Source: Terriglobales bacterium
Lineage (GTDB): Bacteria > Acidobacteriota > Terriglobia > Terriglobales > Acidobacteriaceae
DNA: 64,000 bases
Assembly (NCBI GenBank): GCA_035487355.1
Contig: DATHMF010000115.1
Location: 1-64,000, forward strand
Direction: 5' to 3'
Numbering within the stretch: the stretch's first letter is position 1; every line of letters starts with the position of its first letter. A program made the translations under genes and the position numbers. The notes beneath the pieces are model-generated. The model was not told the DNA's origin. It saw only the letters and a program-made list of their open reading frames with translations, and ran no database searches. Below are positions 29,380 through 37,138 of this stretch, in pieces.

Positions 29380-30939
29380 CTAATTCTGATCTTTTGGACG
29401 CGAAGACCGCGGCTCATAAGGCTGGGAAATCCCGCGATCCGCAGCGGTCCTTGTGTCCGGGCTGGTATCGCCGGCTTCAAGCGCGGCGCGGTATTGGGCA
29501 AGCGCCGCCGCCCGCTCTTCCTGAAGATCAAAGATTCTGCCCAGATAAATATGCGACCAGGCTACAACCCGGGGCTCGTGCGCAATTTCCAGCGTGCGCT
29601 GAAAGTATTCGCGCGCTCCATTCACGTCTCCGCGGAGCGCTGCCGCCCTTGCCAGAATGAATAAGGCGCGTGCCGGGTCTTCATTTTTTTCATCCAACGC
29701 CTGGTGCGCCAGCTTTTCTGCTCCCGGGATATCGGCCGATACCAGCCGCTGCTCCGCTAAATCCAGCAATTGCACTTGTTGTGTTTTAGCTGCGCTCAAC
29801 AGTTCGGGAGTGGCCTCTTTCGAAAAGCTGATCTGCTGCGCCTGTTTTTTTTCTTTGTCAACGTCAATTTGAAACAGCCAATCCGAGTAGCTGTCTTTCA
29901 ATCCCGCAGGGTCTTTTTCGAATTTTTGCAGGGCCTCGTAAAAATAGCGGGTGAGAATGAATCCCTCGTTCTCTGAAGCTTTGGCTCTCTGTAACCGCAC
30001 ATCTTCCGCATCTTTGCCTGTTCCCGGAAGCGTGCGCGCCTCGATGGCCCGAATCAGGGATTCGTCAACCAGCAGGCCGATATCATTTTTGAAGCTGTCA
30101 TCCATGGGGGCGGTGGATACGGTGAGCAATAGAGGCTGCAGCCGTTTGAGCGATGTGCCGCGTTTGAGCGCGTAAGGATCGAGAACATAATGCAGGTAGG
30201 TATGGCGGATCTGGTCCAGCTTGATCGAACCTCGCGACGGTGAGATCACCATATAGTAGTCATCGCTATAGTTCCGGGCATTGATGCCGCTGGGAGCAGC
30301 CAAAGGTTCTACCAGCACGGTAAAACGCCGTCCCATATAGCCGCTCATTTGCAGCTTCAAGTACAGGTCGGTCTTGAGAATCATCTGCGAGACCGGTGTA
30401 TGGTAGCGGTCTACCAGGGTGTCATATCCGGCCTGGTGCTCCTTCCAGATGTCCCGCAGTCCTAGTGCTTGATAAAAGGTTTGCAGCAAAGGGACCGCCC
30501 CGAGGACGTAAGTTGCGTCCGGTGGCAGGTCAGCTTCTTGCACGCTGGGCTGAAAAGCGGGTGGGGGCGTGAGAAACAACCCCAGCGACACAAACTGCGC
30601 CAAATCTCGGGCGGGGTCCGCATTCTGATGGTCTTTGTAGAAATTGCAAAACTCCGTCCGGGCACGGGTGGCCTCTTCTGAAGCCGCGGCCTTCTGCGCG
30701 ATCTCCTGTCGGATTTGCGCGCGCAGCGGGTCCGAGTTGGCCAGGTCGGCATCGTACCCGCAGGCATTCATTGCGGCCAGCAGGCTGAACAGCGTCTCGC
30801 TGGTATCCAAAGTGACTTTGGAAGTTGTTGCGGCTGGGGGAACGCTCGGCGCTGGCGAGGACTTCTGTTGCGCCTGGCCGGGCAAAATCACAACTGAGCA
30901 AAAAACGATAACACTTGAAAATAATGAGATAAAACGCAG
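29380..30939 (-). CDS. Exported protein with C-terminal TPR repeats (start at CTG proposed)
   Basis: The first ATG/GTG/TTG-type start is GTG at 30891, giving 503 residues and no signal peptide. The frame continues upstream to CTG at 30939, preceded by GAGGAGG at a spacing of five bases. Starting there adds RFISLFSSVIVFCSVVI before LPGQAQQ, a good Sec signal. The mature protein has a Pro/Ala linker, a mainly helical unknown domain (about 30-340 from the GTG), and TPR-like repeats near the C-terminus (PGAEKLAHQALDEKNEDPARALFILARAAALRGDV). It is followed by another exported TPR protein. Function unknown. Confidence 0.72.
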   Translation of the reverse strand: MRFISLFSSVIVFCSVVILPGQAQQKSSPAPSVPPAATTSKVTLDTSETLFSLLAAMNACGYDADLANSDPLRAQIRQEIAQKAAASEEATRARTEFCNFYKDHQNADPARDLAQFVSLGLFLTPPPAFQPSVQEADLPPDATYVLGAVPLLQTFYQALGLRDIWKEHQAGYDTLVDRYHTPVSQMILKTDLYLKLQMSGYMGRRFTVLVEPLAAPSGINARNYSDDYYMVISPSRGSIKLDQIRHTYLHYVLDPYALKRGTSLKRLQPLLLTVSTAPMDDSFKNDIGLLVDESLIRAIEARTLPGTGKDAEDVRLQRAKASENEGFILTRYFYEALQKFEKDPAGLKDSYSDWLFQIDVDKEKKQAQQISFSKEATPELLSAAKTQQVQLLDLAEQRLVSADIPGAEKLAHQALDEKNEDPARALFILARAAALRGDVNGAREYFQRTLEIAHEPRVVAWSHIYLGRIFDLQEERAAALAQYRAALEAGDTSPDTRTAADRGISQPYEPRSSRPKDQN

Positions 30940-31133
30940 ACGGGCCTCCTCTTCAACACAAGGCGGGATGCCTTATTCTACTGGCCCAGGAAGAATACGG
31001 TCAATTGCTCGTATTTGGGCCCTAAGGTTACAACTGTCACTCCTAACCATCTATTGAGATGGCTTCTAGTTGCCTGTAACTCGAAACTGGAAACTGGAAA
31101 TCCGAAACTGTGAGTGTACACTTATGACCATCC

Positions 31134-31637
31134 ATGACGATCACATTAGAAGCACTTCGTACTCATTTTGATTACACGGCTTGGGCCAGCAGCAGGCTGG
31201 TGAATGCGGCAAGTTCACTGAGCGCCGAGGAGTTAACAAGAGACTTCCACACCGCTGACCACAACGTTCTCGGCACCCTGGTGCACATTTATGCCGCCGA
31301 TCGCATCTGGCTTGGGCGCATCCAGGGGAATCCGCCGGCAAAGTTCATCAATCCGGAACAGGATATGCATTTGGCAGTGCTTCAAAACGACTGGCCTCTG
31401 CTTCTTAAGAGGTGGAAAGACTGGGCTTCAAGCCTGACGGAAGATTCCCTGGGAACCAAATTTTCCTACAAAGATTTGAAGGGCAATCCCTATGAGACTC
31501 CGCTCTGGCAGATCTCGCTCCACGTCGTCAATCACGGCACGCACCATCGCGGACAGGTTTCTGGCTTTCTTCGCGCTATGGGCTACGCGCCACCACCGCT
31601 GGATTTGATCGCTTATTATCGAGAAATTTCCCGCTAA
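31134..31637 (+). CDS. DinB-family metal-dependent enzyme
   Basis: This 167-residue four-helix protein of the DinB/YfiT superfamily has probable metal ligands His51 (LVHIYAADRIW), His134 and His138 in VVNHGTHHRGQVSGFL. The family includes bacillithiol S-transferases and many damage-inducible enzymes of unknown substrate. It is a lone gene, and GAAACTGGAAACT-type word repeats lie before (31080-31110) and after it (31670-31692). Confidence 0.85.
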   Translation: MTITLEALRTHFDYTAWASSRLVNAASSLSAEELTRDFHTADHNVLGTLVHIYAADRIWLGRIQGNPPAKFINPEQDMHLAVLQNDWPLLLKRWKDWASSLTEDSLGTKFSYKDLKGNPYETPLWQISLHVVNHGTHHRGQVSGFLRAMGYAPPPLDLIAYYREISR

Positions 31638-31696
31638 CCGTGGGTTCCCAAGGCGCGGCTTCTAGCAGCCTAGAAACTCGAAACTTGAAACTGTTT

Positions 31697-32368
31697 TTAT
31701 CCCCTTACGTTCATGCCCGAAAATGAGAGCACAACGCGGCTGGGCGTAGGTCGTCCCATGTTCATTGCGGGACGGAAGGTTGTAAAGATGAGCAGATTAT
31801 CCACACGCGGGATCAGGTCCTGGGTTCCTTCAGGCGCGGATATGATTCGATAGTCTTCCACTCGGCCATTGGCGTCCACATACGTTTCCACGACCAATGA
31901 TCCCTCGCTGTTGCCAATCGTAGTCAAGAATGGCAGGGCCGAAGGGTTCAACTGCGGAGGAGTGTACAGCGCCAGGGGCACATCAGAAGAAGCTGAGCTG
32001 TTGACCGGCAGGCCGAAGAACCCGATGATCAACCCGAAAAATATTACCGCGCTCAGCAAGCCGGCGGTCGCGGGAAACATGAAAGCATTAAAAGCATTTT
32101 CCCATCGCACCAGCATGCCTTCCCAGCGGCGGCGATAGTTTTTTGTGCGCTCCACCGAAAGCGCTATGCGCAACTGAAGAGCCAGATCAGGAGGCGCCTG
32201 TCGCCTTCCCAGGCCGGCAACCATGCGTTGCGTGGCCCGAAGCTGTTGGTATTCAGCCTGACAGGAGTCACATGCTTCGGCATGCGCAGCCACTTGCTGC
32301 ATCTGTACACCGGTCAGGGCGCTATCCAGATACAACGAAAACAAAGACTGCACTTCGCTGCACTTCAT
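31697..32368 (-). CDS. Anti-sigma factor with zinc finger and C-terminal TonB_C-like domain
   Basis: This 223-residue membrane protein has a zf-HC2 anti-sigma zinc finger (Cys3, His29, Cys33, Cys36 in HAEACDSCQ), a TM helix at about 99-120, and an outside domain (145-222). The outside domain reads GSLVVETYVDANGRVEDYRI...FTTFRPAMNMGRPTPSRVVL, the TonB C-terminal pattern. Its ATG overlaps the stop of the sigma gene (ATGA), so the two are made together and it most likely sequesters that sigma factor at the membrane. The TonB_C-like sensor end is unusual. Confidence 0.86.
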   Translation of the reverse strand: MKCSEVQSLFSLYLDSALTGVQMQQVAAHAEACDSCQAEYQQLRATQRMVAGLGRRQAPPDLALQLRIALSVERTKNYRRRWEGMLVRWENAFNAFMFPATAGLLSAVIFFGLIIGFFGLPVNSSASSDVPLALYTPPQLNPSALPFLTTIGNSEGSLVVETYVDANGRVEDYRIISAPEGTQDLIPRVDNLLIFTTFRPAMNMGRPTPSRVVLSFSGMNVRG

Positions 32369-33126
32369 GACATCACCTCAACGTTGGCTCGCCGCATTCC
32401 CGGCATTTTTGCCTTGGATCGTTCGCGGTCGTTGGCCTCCACATTACGCTCTGTGGCTAATCCCATCTCCTGGCCGACTTCGTTCACATAAGGTTGCAGT
32501 CTTTTCTTCAGCATCTCGCGGCCGCGGGTAAGCCGGCTTTTTACCGTACCCAGAGAGGCTCGTGTGACTTCTGCAATCTCCTCGTACGAAAGGTCTTCAA
32601 TATCACGCAAGATCACCGTCGTGCGGTACGGTTCCGGGACCTGTCTCAACTCTTCCTCGACTCGGGCCCGGACCTCTTCGTGCGCGAGGCTCTCAAATGG
32701 TGAGTCGCCGTGGTCTTGCAGCGAGTCCTTAAGACCCTGGGCGGGTGGGCCATCATTCATTTCATCCACCACAGGTTCGAGGCTGGTCTCGCGCCTCTTA
32801 TGGCGGAACCACCAGCGCTTGGAGTTACAGGCCTCATGCACGGCAATGCGGTAAATCCAGGTCTTCAGGCTCGATTCACCGTGGAAGTGGCTCATCCCGC
32901 GGAAAATCTTGAGGAAAACTTCCTGGGTTGTATCCGCCGCATCCGCTGGATTGTTGACGATGCGGTACACCAGGCTATAAACCTGCTGGTGATAATGTGC
33001 AATCAGCCAGGAGTACGCCTCTTCTGACCCGGACTTAAGCTCCGCCACGATTGAACTTTCTTCCGTGGCATTCGCGAGCGCGCTTGCTAATTCGGCCAAC
33101 GTAGTTGCTCCCGCCATCGCCTTCAT
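32365..33126 (-). CDS. ECF-type RNA polymerase sigma factor
   Basis: The ATG at 33126 has GAGGTGA six bases upstream and yields 253 residues (MKAMAGATTLAELAS). The longer frame to 33255 lacks support. Region 2 is YHQQVYSLVYRIVNNPADAADTTQEVFLKIFRG with the following WIYRIAVHEACN. Region 4 is YRTTVILRDIEDLSYEEIAEV...LGTVKSRLTRGREML. An acidic linker of about 45 residues separates them, and there is a C-terminal extension of about 35 residues beyond region 4. It is paired with its anti-sigma factor. Confidence 0.92.
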   Translation of the reverse strand: MKAMAGATTLAELASALANATEESSIVAELKSGSEEAYSWLIAHYHQQVYSLVYRIVNNPADAADTTQEVFLKIFRGMSHFHGESSLKTWIYRIAVHEACNSKRWWFRHKRRETSLEPVVDEMNDGPPAQGLKDSLQDHGDSPFESLAHEEVRARVEEELRQVPEPYRTTVILRDIEDLSYEEIAEVTRASLGTVKSRLTRGREMLKKRLQPYVNEVGQEMGLATERNVEANDRERSKAKMPGMRRANVEVMS

Positions 33127-33311
33127 GGCGTCACCTCTCACATTAGCAGGATATGATGCCAGCTTCAACACACCATTTGGCCTATGGTAGCCGCCCCCGG
33201 GCGAAGCCTGCTTACTACTTACAATAGACGTCCATACCCCTTCAAAGGTTCCCAAAAAAGGGGGTTGGGGATAGATAATTTTGTAAAGCTATCCTCTTGG
33301 AATTCCCGGAC

Positions 33312-34100
33312 TTATTGCGATTTAGCAGTGCCTTGCGGTGTTGGCTGTGACGTTGAGGACGGAGTTTTCTTGTGAACCGGCTTTCTCGCCGTGTCGCTGT
33401 CATCCCCTGCATCTACAATCCGCTTGGGCACTCCGTTTGCCCCAACGATGATCACCGGACCTGTATGCGCCGGCGTCGGCGCTGGGGTGGCCTTGCCGCC
33501 GCTGCTGGCGACCGGGCTGGCGGTTTGGCTGCTGCGTCCGCGCAGGCGGGCGAGTTCGGCATCCTGGAAGGCAGCAAGGCTTTCCATGTAATTAGCCAGC
33601 GAGTGCCGGTTGGCTTCGAGTAATTGTGTATCGGTAGAGAGTATCTGGTATTCGTCTTTGCTGCCAAACGCTCCCGCGGAATCGGCCAGCGGCGACAGCA
33701 CCTCGTAGAGCACGTTCAAATCACGGTAGAGTCTTAAATTGGCCGAGAGGGAAGTCGGCGCGCTACGGGCGGCGCTGATCATGCCCGGCAGGGCGTTGGT
33801 CATGTTGCTCATCAACGATTGCGCATTGGATTGTATTTGGTCTTTGGTGTTGCCGTCCGTCTTCCATTTATCAATGCGGAGTCTTGCCAGGTCGAGTGTA
33901 GTCTGCCGTGTTAATTGCTCCAGGCCCGCGAGCGTCGAACTGAGCTGCGTGATATTCAACGCAGGAGCGCTGACAGGCGTTGTCTTCGCCGCAGACGTGC
34001 TCCGCGGCTTGAGGGTAGATTTAGCGGGCTGGGACGACTGGCCCCAACAACTTATTACTCCCCCCATTACGGCAATAAATATGAGGAACTTGTGTCTCAT
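33312..34100 (-). CDS. Secreted protein of unknown function
   Basis: This 262-residue protein starts at the ATG at 34100 (MRHKFLIFIAVMGGVISCWGQ, signal peptide). GGAG ten bases upstream supports this over the TTG at 34109. The central part (40-180) is helical and resembles a four-helix secreted domain (LEQLTRQTTLDLARLRIDKWK, LRLYRDLNVLYEVLSPLADSAG). The C-terminal 80 residues are a Ser/Thr/Pro/Lys-rich disordered tail containing a short VIIVGANGVPKRIVDAGD strand pair. I do not recognise the family. Confidence 0.65.
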   Translation of the reverse strand: MRHKFLIFIAVMGGVISCWGQSSQPAKSTLKPRSTSAAKTTPVSAPALNITQLSSTLAGLEQLTRQTTLDLARLRIDKWKTDGNTKDQIQSNAQSLMSNMTNALPGMISAARSAPTSLSANLRLYRDLNVLYEVLSPLADSAGAFGSKDEYQILSTDTQLLEANRHSLANYMESLAAFQDAELARLRGRSSQTASPVASSGGKATPAPTPAHTGPVIIVGANGVPKRIVDAGDDSDTARKPVHKKTPSSTSQPTPQGTAKSQ

Positions 34101-34244
34101 GGCTGGCAATCTCCATATAAGGATGTTGACTCAGCGGCGCAGGTTACTGGACTCTATATTCTTGGTACCAGTTTAGAACAGATTGTGCTTACCTGCGACT
34201 TTACTTTCCTTTTGTGGGGCTGGGGCCTGGTTTCACAAAGCGTT

Positions 34245-34682
34245 TCAGAGTGGCCCGCTTTGGCCTCTGCGTACCTTTGCGTCCTCTGCGGTTAATTCTT
34301 CTTGAATGAGCGCAAGCACGCGCCCACGAATTTCATCTCTTATCTGGCGGACTTGGTCTATGCCTTGGCCTTTTGGGTCGGGCAGAGGCCAGTCATCTAT
34401 GCGCAGGCCGGGAATATAGGGGCAGGCATCACCGCATCCCATGGTGATGAGCAGGTTGGCATCCTGGGCGAGTTCGGTGCTCAGCTTCTGGGGGTGGGCC
34501 TGGGTGAGATCTATGCCAACTTCACGCATGACCTCGACTACTTCAGGATGCACCCGCTCGCCAGGCTGAGTTCCGGCGGAGATGGCCACGGCCTTGGCGG
34601 GATCGGCATACTTATTAAAGAAGGCCGCCGACATCTGTGACCGGCCGGCGTTGTGGACGCAAGCAAAGATGACCTTAAGAAT
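34245..34682 (-). CDS. arsC: Arsenate reductase, LMW-phosphatase (thioredoxin) type, non-canonical start
   Basis: This enzyme reduces arsenate to arsenite. The first ATG (34634) would remove the catalytic P-loop. Reading upstream in frame gives KVIFACVHNAGRSQMSAAFF, containing CX5R, so translation must begin earlier. The closest candidate is ATT at 34682, with GAGG six bases before it; CTG at 34694 is another. Both lie inside the 3' end of aqpS, so translation is probably coupled. Later motifs (AQDANLLITMGCGDACPYIPGLRIDDWPLPDP) are typical, with Cys for redox. The last 15 residues (TAEDAKVRRGQ...) are encoded by an intergenic word repeat. Confidence 0.88.
   Translation of the reverse strand: MLKVIFACVHNAGRSQMSAAFFNKYADPAKAVAISAGTQPGERVHPEVVEVMREVGIDLTQAHPQKLSTELAQDANLLITMGCGDACPYIPGLRIDDWPLPDPKGQGIDQVRQIRDEIRGRVLALIQEELTAEDAKVRRGQSGPL
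34258..34296 (-). repeat. Word repeat CCTCTGCG...CTTTGCGTCCTCTGCGGTTAA used as arsC 3' end
   Basis: The words TGGCCTCTGCGTACCTTTGCG and TCCTCTGCGGTTAA match the CTTTGTG/CCTCTGTG family. On the minus strand they read as codons for the C-terminal tail of ArsC. The arsC stop lies just past the words, at 34245-34247. A single matching word, CGTCCTCTGCGGTTTAG, occurs near 4111. Confidence 0.6.
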
Positions 34683-35397
34683 AAGGAACCTCAGCTTTCT
34701 GCTGCGGATGGGGCAGTGTTTCAGTTTCCGGCGACTTGCCGGCCAGCCAGCGGAAGAGCGCTGTGGCCGAGAGCGCGCCCAGCAACTGCATCACGATAAA
34801 GCCGGGTGCATCAGGGGGGCGGATTCCGACAAAGGTGTTGGTGAACGAGCGCGCCAGGGTCAGGGCAGGATTGGCAAATGAGGTTGAGGCCGTGAACCAG
34901 TAAGCGGCGGTAATGTATGCGCCCACAGCGTACGGAACGGCAGAGGGCCGTGCGCGCGAACATCCCCAGATGACTGCCAGCAGGCCGAAGCTGGCGACGA
35001 ATTCGCTGAACAGTTGCGCGGGACCGCTGCGGACGTGCGTGGAAACCTGAATCACCGGCTGAGCGAACATCAGATGAGCAGCGTAGACGCCGAGCATTGC
35101 CCCAGTGCACTGGGCGGCGATATAGCCAGGGACGAGACGCCAGGCGGTGCCTCCCTGAGTTGCATCCGCAATGGTGACGGCAGGATTAAGGTGCGCGCCT
35201 GAAATCGGCCCAAAGGTCAGAATCAAAGCAACCAGCGCCGCGCCGGTAGCGATAGTGTTGGCCAGCAGCGCTAGAGCGACGTTTCCTCCTGAGAGCTTCT
35301 CACCCATGATGCCCGAGCCAACCACGGCAGCCAGAAGGAATGCGGTGCCAAGAAGTTCGGCAACGAGCCTTCTTGAAGTTGTGACGCCCGAGTTCAA
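34675..35397 (-). CDS. aqpS: Aquaglyceroporin-type channel in ars operon
   Basis: This 240-residue MIP-family channel has six predicted helices and two half-helix NPA motifs, SGAHLNPAVT and SFANPALT. It lies between arsM and arsC, as AqpS does in Sinorhizobium, where the channel lets arsenite leave the cell. That role is likely here because no ArsB or Acr3 pump is visible in the cluster. The start is TTG at 35397, overlapping the arsM TGA (TTGA). Confidence 0.9.
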   Translation of the reverse strand: MNSGVTTSRRLVAELLGTAFLLAAVVGSGIMGEKLSGGNVALALLANTIATGAALVALILTFGPISGAHLNPAVTIADATQGGTAWRLVPGYIAAQCTGAMLGVYAAHLMFAQPVIQVSTHVRSGPAQLFSEFVASFGLLAVIWGCSRARPSAVPYAVGAYITAAYWFTASTSFANPALTLARSFTNTFVGIRPPDAPGFIVMQLLGALSATALFRWLAGKSPETETLPHPQQKAEVPYS

Positions 35398-36251
35398 GCC
35401 GCAGTTCCTTTATTTGCAGCCGGCGAGCAACACGCCGCCGGCTTCGTGGCCCGAATGAAGACGCTCATGAACTTGCCATCCACGAACGGGGCGATGGCGT
35501 CTAGGTTGACGCCTTGTCCGGTCAAGAAGGCGCGGGCATCTTCGATGGTGTAGACGCGCGTGGGCTCGATCTCGATGGCCTCAAAGCCCGCCTGCTTGAG
35601 CTTGGCGACGTAGTCAGAATCGCTCAAGGCGCCAGCCACGCAGCCCACCCACAGCAGCACGCTTCTGCGGATTTCTTCGGGGACCTCGCCGCGCACCACT
35701 ACATCAGAGACGGCGAATCGTCCGCCGGGCTTGAGCACGCGGAAGGCCTCGCGTAGCACGCGGTCCTTATCAGCCGAGAGGTTGATGACGCAGTTGGAGA
35801 TGATCACATCCACAGAATTTTCAGGCAGAGGGATGTTCTCGATCTCTCCTTTGAGGAACTCCACGTTTTCAACCCCGGCCTGCCGCTGGTTTTCGCGGGC
35901 GAGCGTGAGCATTTCGTCGGTCATATCAAGTCCGTAGGCCTTGCCGCTGGGCCCAACGCGCCGGGCTGAGAGCAGCACATCAATGCCGCCGCCCGAGCCC
36001 AAATCAAGTACGGTTTCGCCGGGATTGAGTTGGGCGAGCGCGGTAGGATTGCCGCATCCGAGTGAAGCCTTGACCGCCTGCTCAGGCAGAACCCCAGTCT
36101 GGGCGCTGTCGTAAAGATCGCGCGTGATGGGATCGGCGTCAGTGCAGCAGGGTGCCGCCCCACAGCACGAGCTGCTGGCTCCGGAAAGGACGCGCTTGGC
36201 CGCCTCTCCGTACTTTTCCCGGACAACGTCTTTAATGTTTGTAGTGGACAT
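35394..36251 (-). CDS. arsM: Arsenite S-adenosylmethionine methyltransferase
   Basis: The 285-residue enzyme methylates As(III). The SAM-binding loop is VLDLGSGGGIDVLLSARRVG, with the acidic residue in YGLDMTDEML. The three cysteines conserved in ArsM are present: Cys66 (SLGCGNP), Cys154 (ISNCVINLS) and Cys204 (WVGCVAGALS). Extra Cys pairs lie at the N-terminus (SSCCGAAPCC) and near the C-terminus (AACC), a usual bacterial ArsM feature that may bind As(III). It is followed by aqpS with overlapping stop and start. Confidence 0.95.
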   Translation of the reverse strand: MSTTNIKDVVREKYGEAAKRVLSGASSSCCGAAPCCTDADPITRDLYDSAQTGVLPEQAVKASLGCGNPTALAQLNPGETVLDLGSGGGIDVLLSARRVGPSGKAYGLDMTDEMLTLARENQRQAGVENVEFLKGEIENIPLPENSVDVIISNCVINLSADKDRVLREAFRVLKPGGRFAVSDVVVRGEVPEEIRRSVLLWVGCVAGALSDSDYVAKLKQAGFEAIEIEPTRVYTIEDARAFLTGQGVNLDAIAPFVDGKFMSVFIRATKPAACCSPAANKGTAA

Positions 36252-36369
36252 GGTTTTGTCTCCTTTCGTGAAGTTTCCCGTTTTGGTATTCTTCTTTCGC
36301 CGCGTTACCGTTTAGGTTTGTCATCCTGAGCGCCCGCTTGTGGCGTGAAGGATCTTGCGTTTTCTTATC

Positions 36370-36515
36370 GGATCGAACATCCGCGTTCATCCGCGGCGAA
36401 AAATCTTTTGCTTTTGCCTTTGCTCGAAACTTGAGCCGTTTTCGCGGCGTCCGAGCCGCGAGGCGAAATCCCGAGCGCAGTCGAGGGATCTGGATTCTCG
36501 AAACCTGAAACTCGA
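36370..36515. repeat. Repeat-rich spacer between arsR and arsM
   Basis: The stretch of about 270 bases between arsR and arsM contains CCGCGTTCATCCGCGGCGAAAA (word family of 11581-11664), several CGAAAC words including CTCGAAACCTGAAACTCGAA, and GAGCGCCCGCTTG-type sequence. There is no convincing gene. These words probably separate two parts of one operon, although a second promoter for arsM cannot be excluded. Confidence 0.5.
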
Positions 36516-36520
36516 AACTG

Positions 36521-36865
36521 TCACTTACAGCAGACCACTCTCTGCGGCGCCACAGCTTTGTTGCGCGTGCAGCACTCGGCGTAAAGAAATCCGAGCAGCT
36601 CTTCCAGCGCGGCCGTGTTGGCGGTGTAGCGCAGAAACGTGCCCTCGCGCTGCACCTGCACAAGGTCTTCGTTCTTCAGTTTTTCCAGATGATGCGAGAG
36701 AGTGGAATTGGGAATTTCCAACTCTTCGCCGATCTCGCCGACAACCATGCCCTCAGGATGCGCCGACAGCAGCAGCCGCACAATGCGCAGCCGGGGCTCG
36801 GCCCCCATGGCCGAGAGCATGTCCGCATAGCGGATGACTTCATTCGGGTTGAGTTTGGCAGGCAC
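36521..36865 (-). CDS. arsR: ArsR/SmtB-family arsenical repressor
   Basis: GTG at 36865 with GGAG five bases upstream gives 114 residues; the longer ATG frame to 36916 would overlap the promoter. The winged helix is clear: LSAMGAEPRLRIVRLLL, then VGEIGEELEIPNSTLSHHLEKLKNEDLVQVQREGTFLRYTAN. It lacks the ELCVCDL metal site of classical ArsR. Instead it has vicinal cysteine pairs near the C-terminus (AECC and VVCC), as in the alternative As(III)-site ArsR types. It presumably represses its own operon through the palindrome upstream. Confidence 0.93.
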   Translation of the reverse strand: MPAKLNPNEVIRYADMLSAMGAEPRLRIVRLLLSAHPEGMVVGEIGEELEIPNSTLSHHLEKLKNEDLVQVQREGTFLRYTANTAALEELLGFLYAECCTRNKAVAPQRVVCCK

Positions 36866-36877
36866 GGTGGCTCCTTC

Positions 36878-36916
36878 TATATTTCTACAATTATCGAAAT
36901 ATATAAGATTTGTCAA
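36878..36916 (-). promoter_or_regulatory. ars promoter and ArsR operator
   Basis: The minus-strand -35 box TTGACA (36916-36911) is followed 15 bases later by GATAAT (36895-36890), a close match to -10 at short spacing. A palindrome with perfect arms TATATTTC and GAAATATA (36878-36903, 10-base centre TACAATTATC) covers the -10 and start region. AT-rich palindromes of this kind are typical of ArsR/SmtB operators. Bound ArsR would occlude RNA polymerase. Confidence 0.75.
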
Positions 36917-37138
36917 GGAAAAATTCGCTGCAGATCAACGCGGATTGTCACGGATTTTTAAAGGCAGTTAGGCGCTAAAGGTCAGGGCAGGCTACGGGTA
37001 CTGAGACTTCGCCCTGCGGCACAGCGAGAAGCAAAGCTTAACCAAAGAGACACAAAGAATCATTGAGTCATCCGGTGATTTACGATTTTCGACCGACATG
37101 CCTTTCTGTTTCTTTGTGTCCTTTGTGGTTAAACTTCG

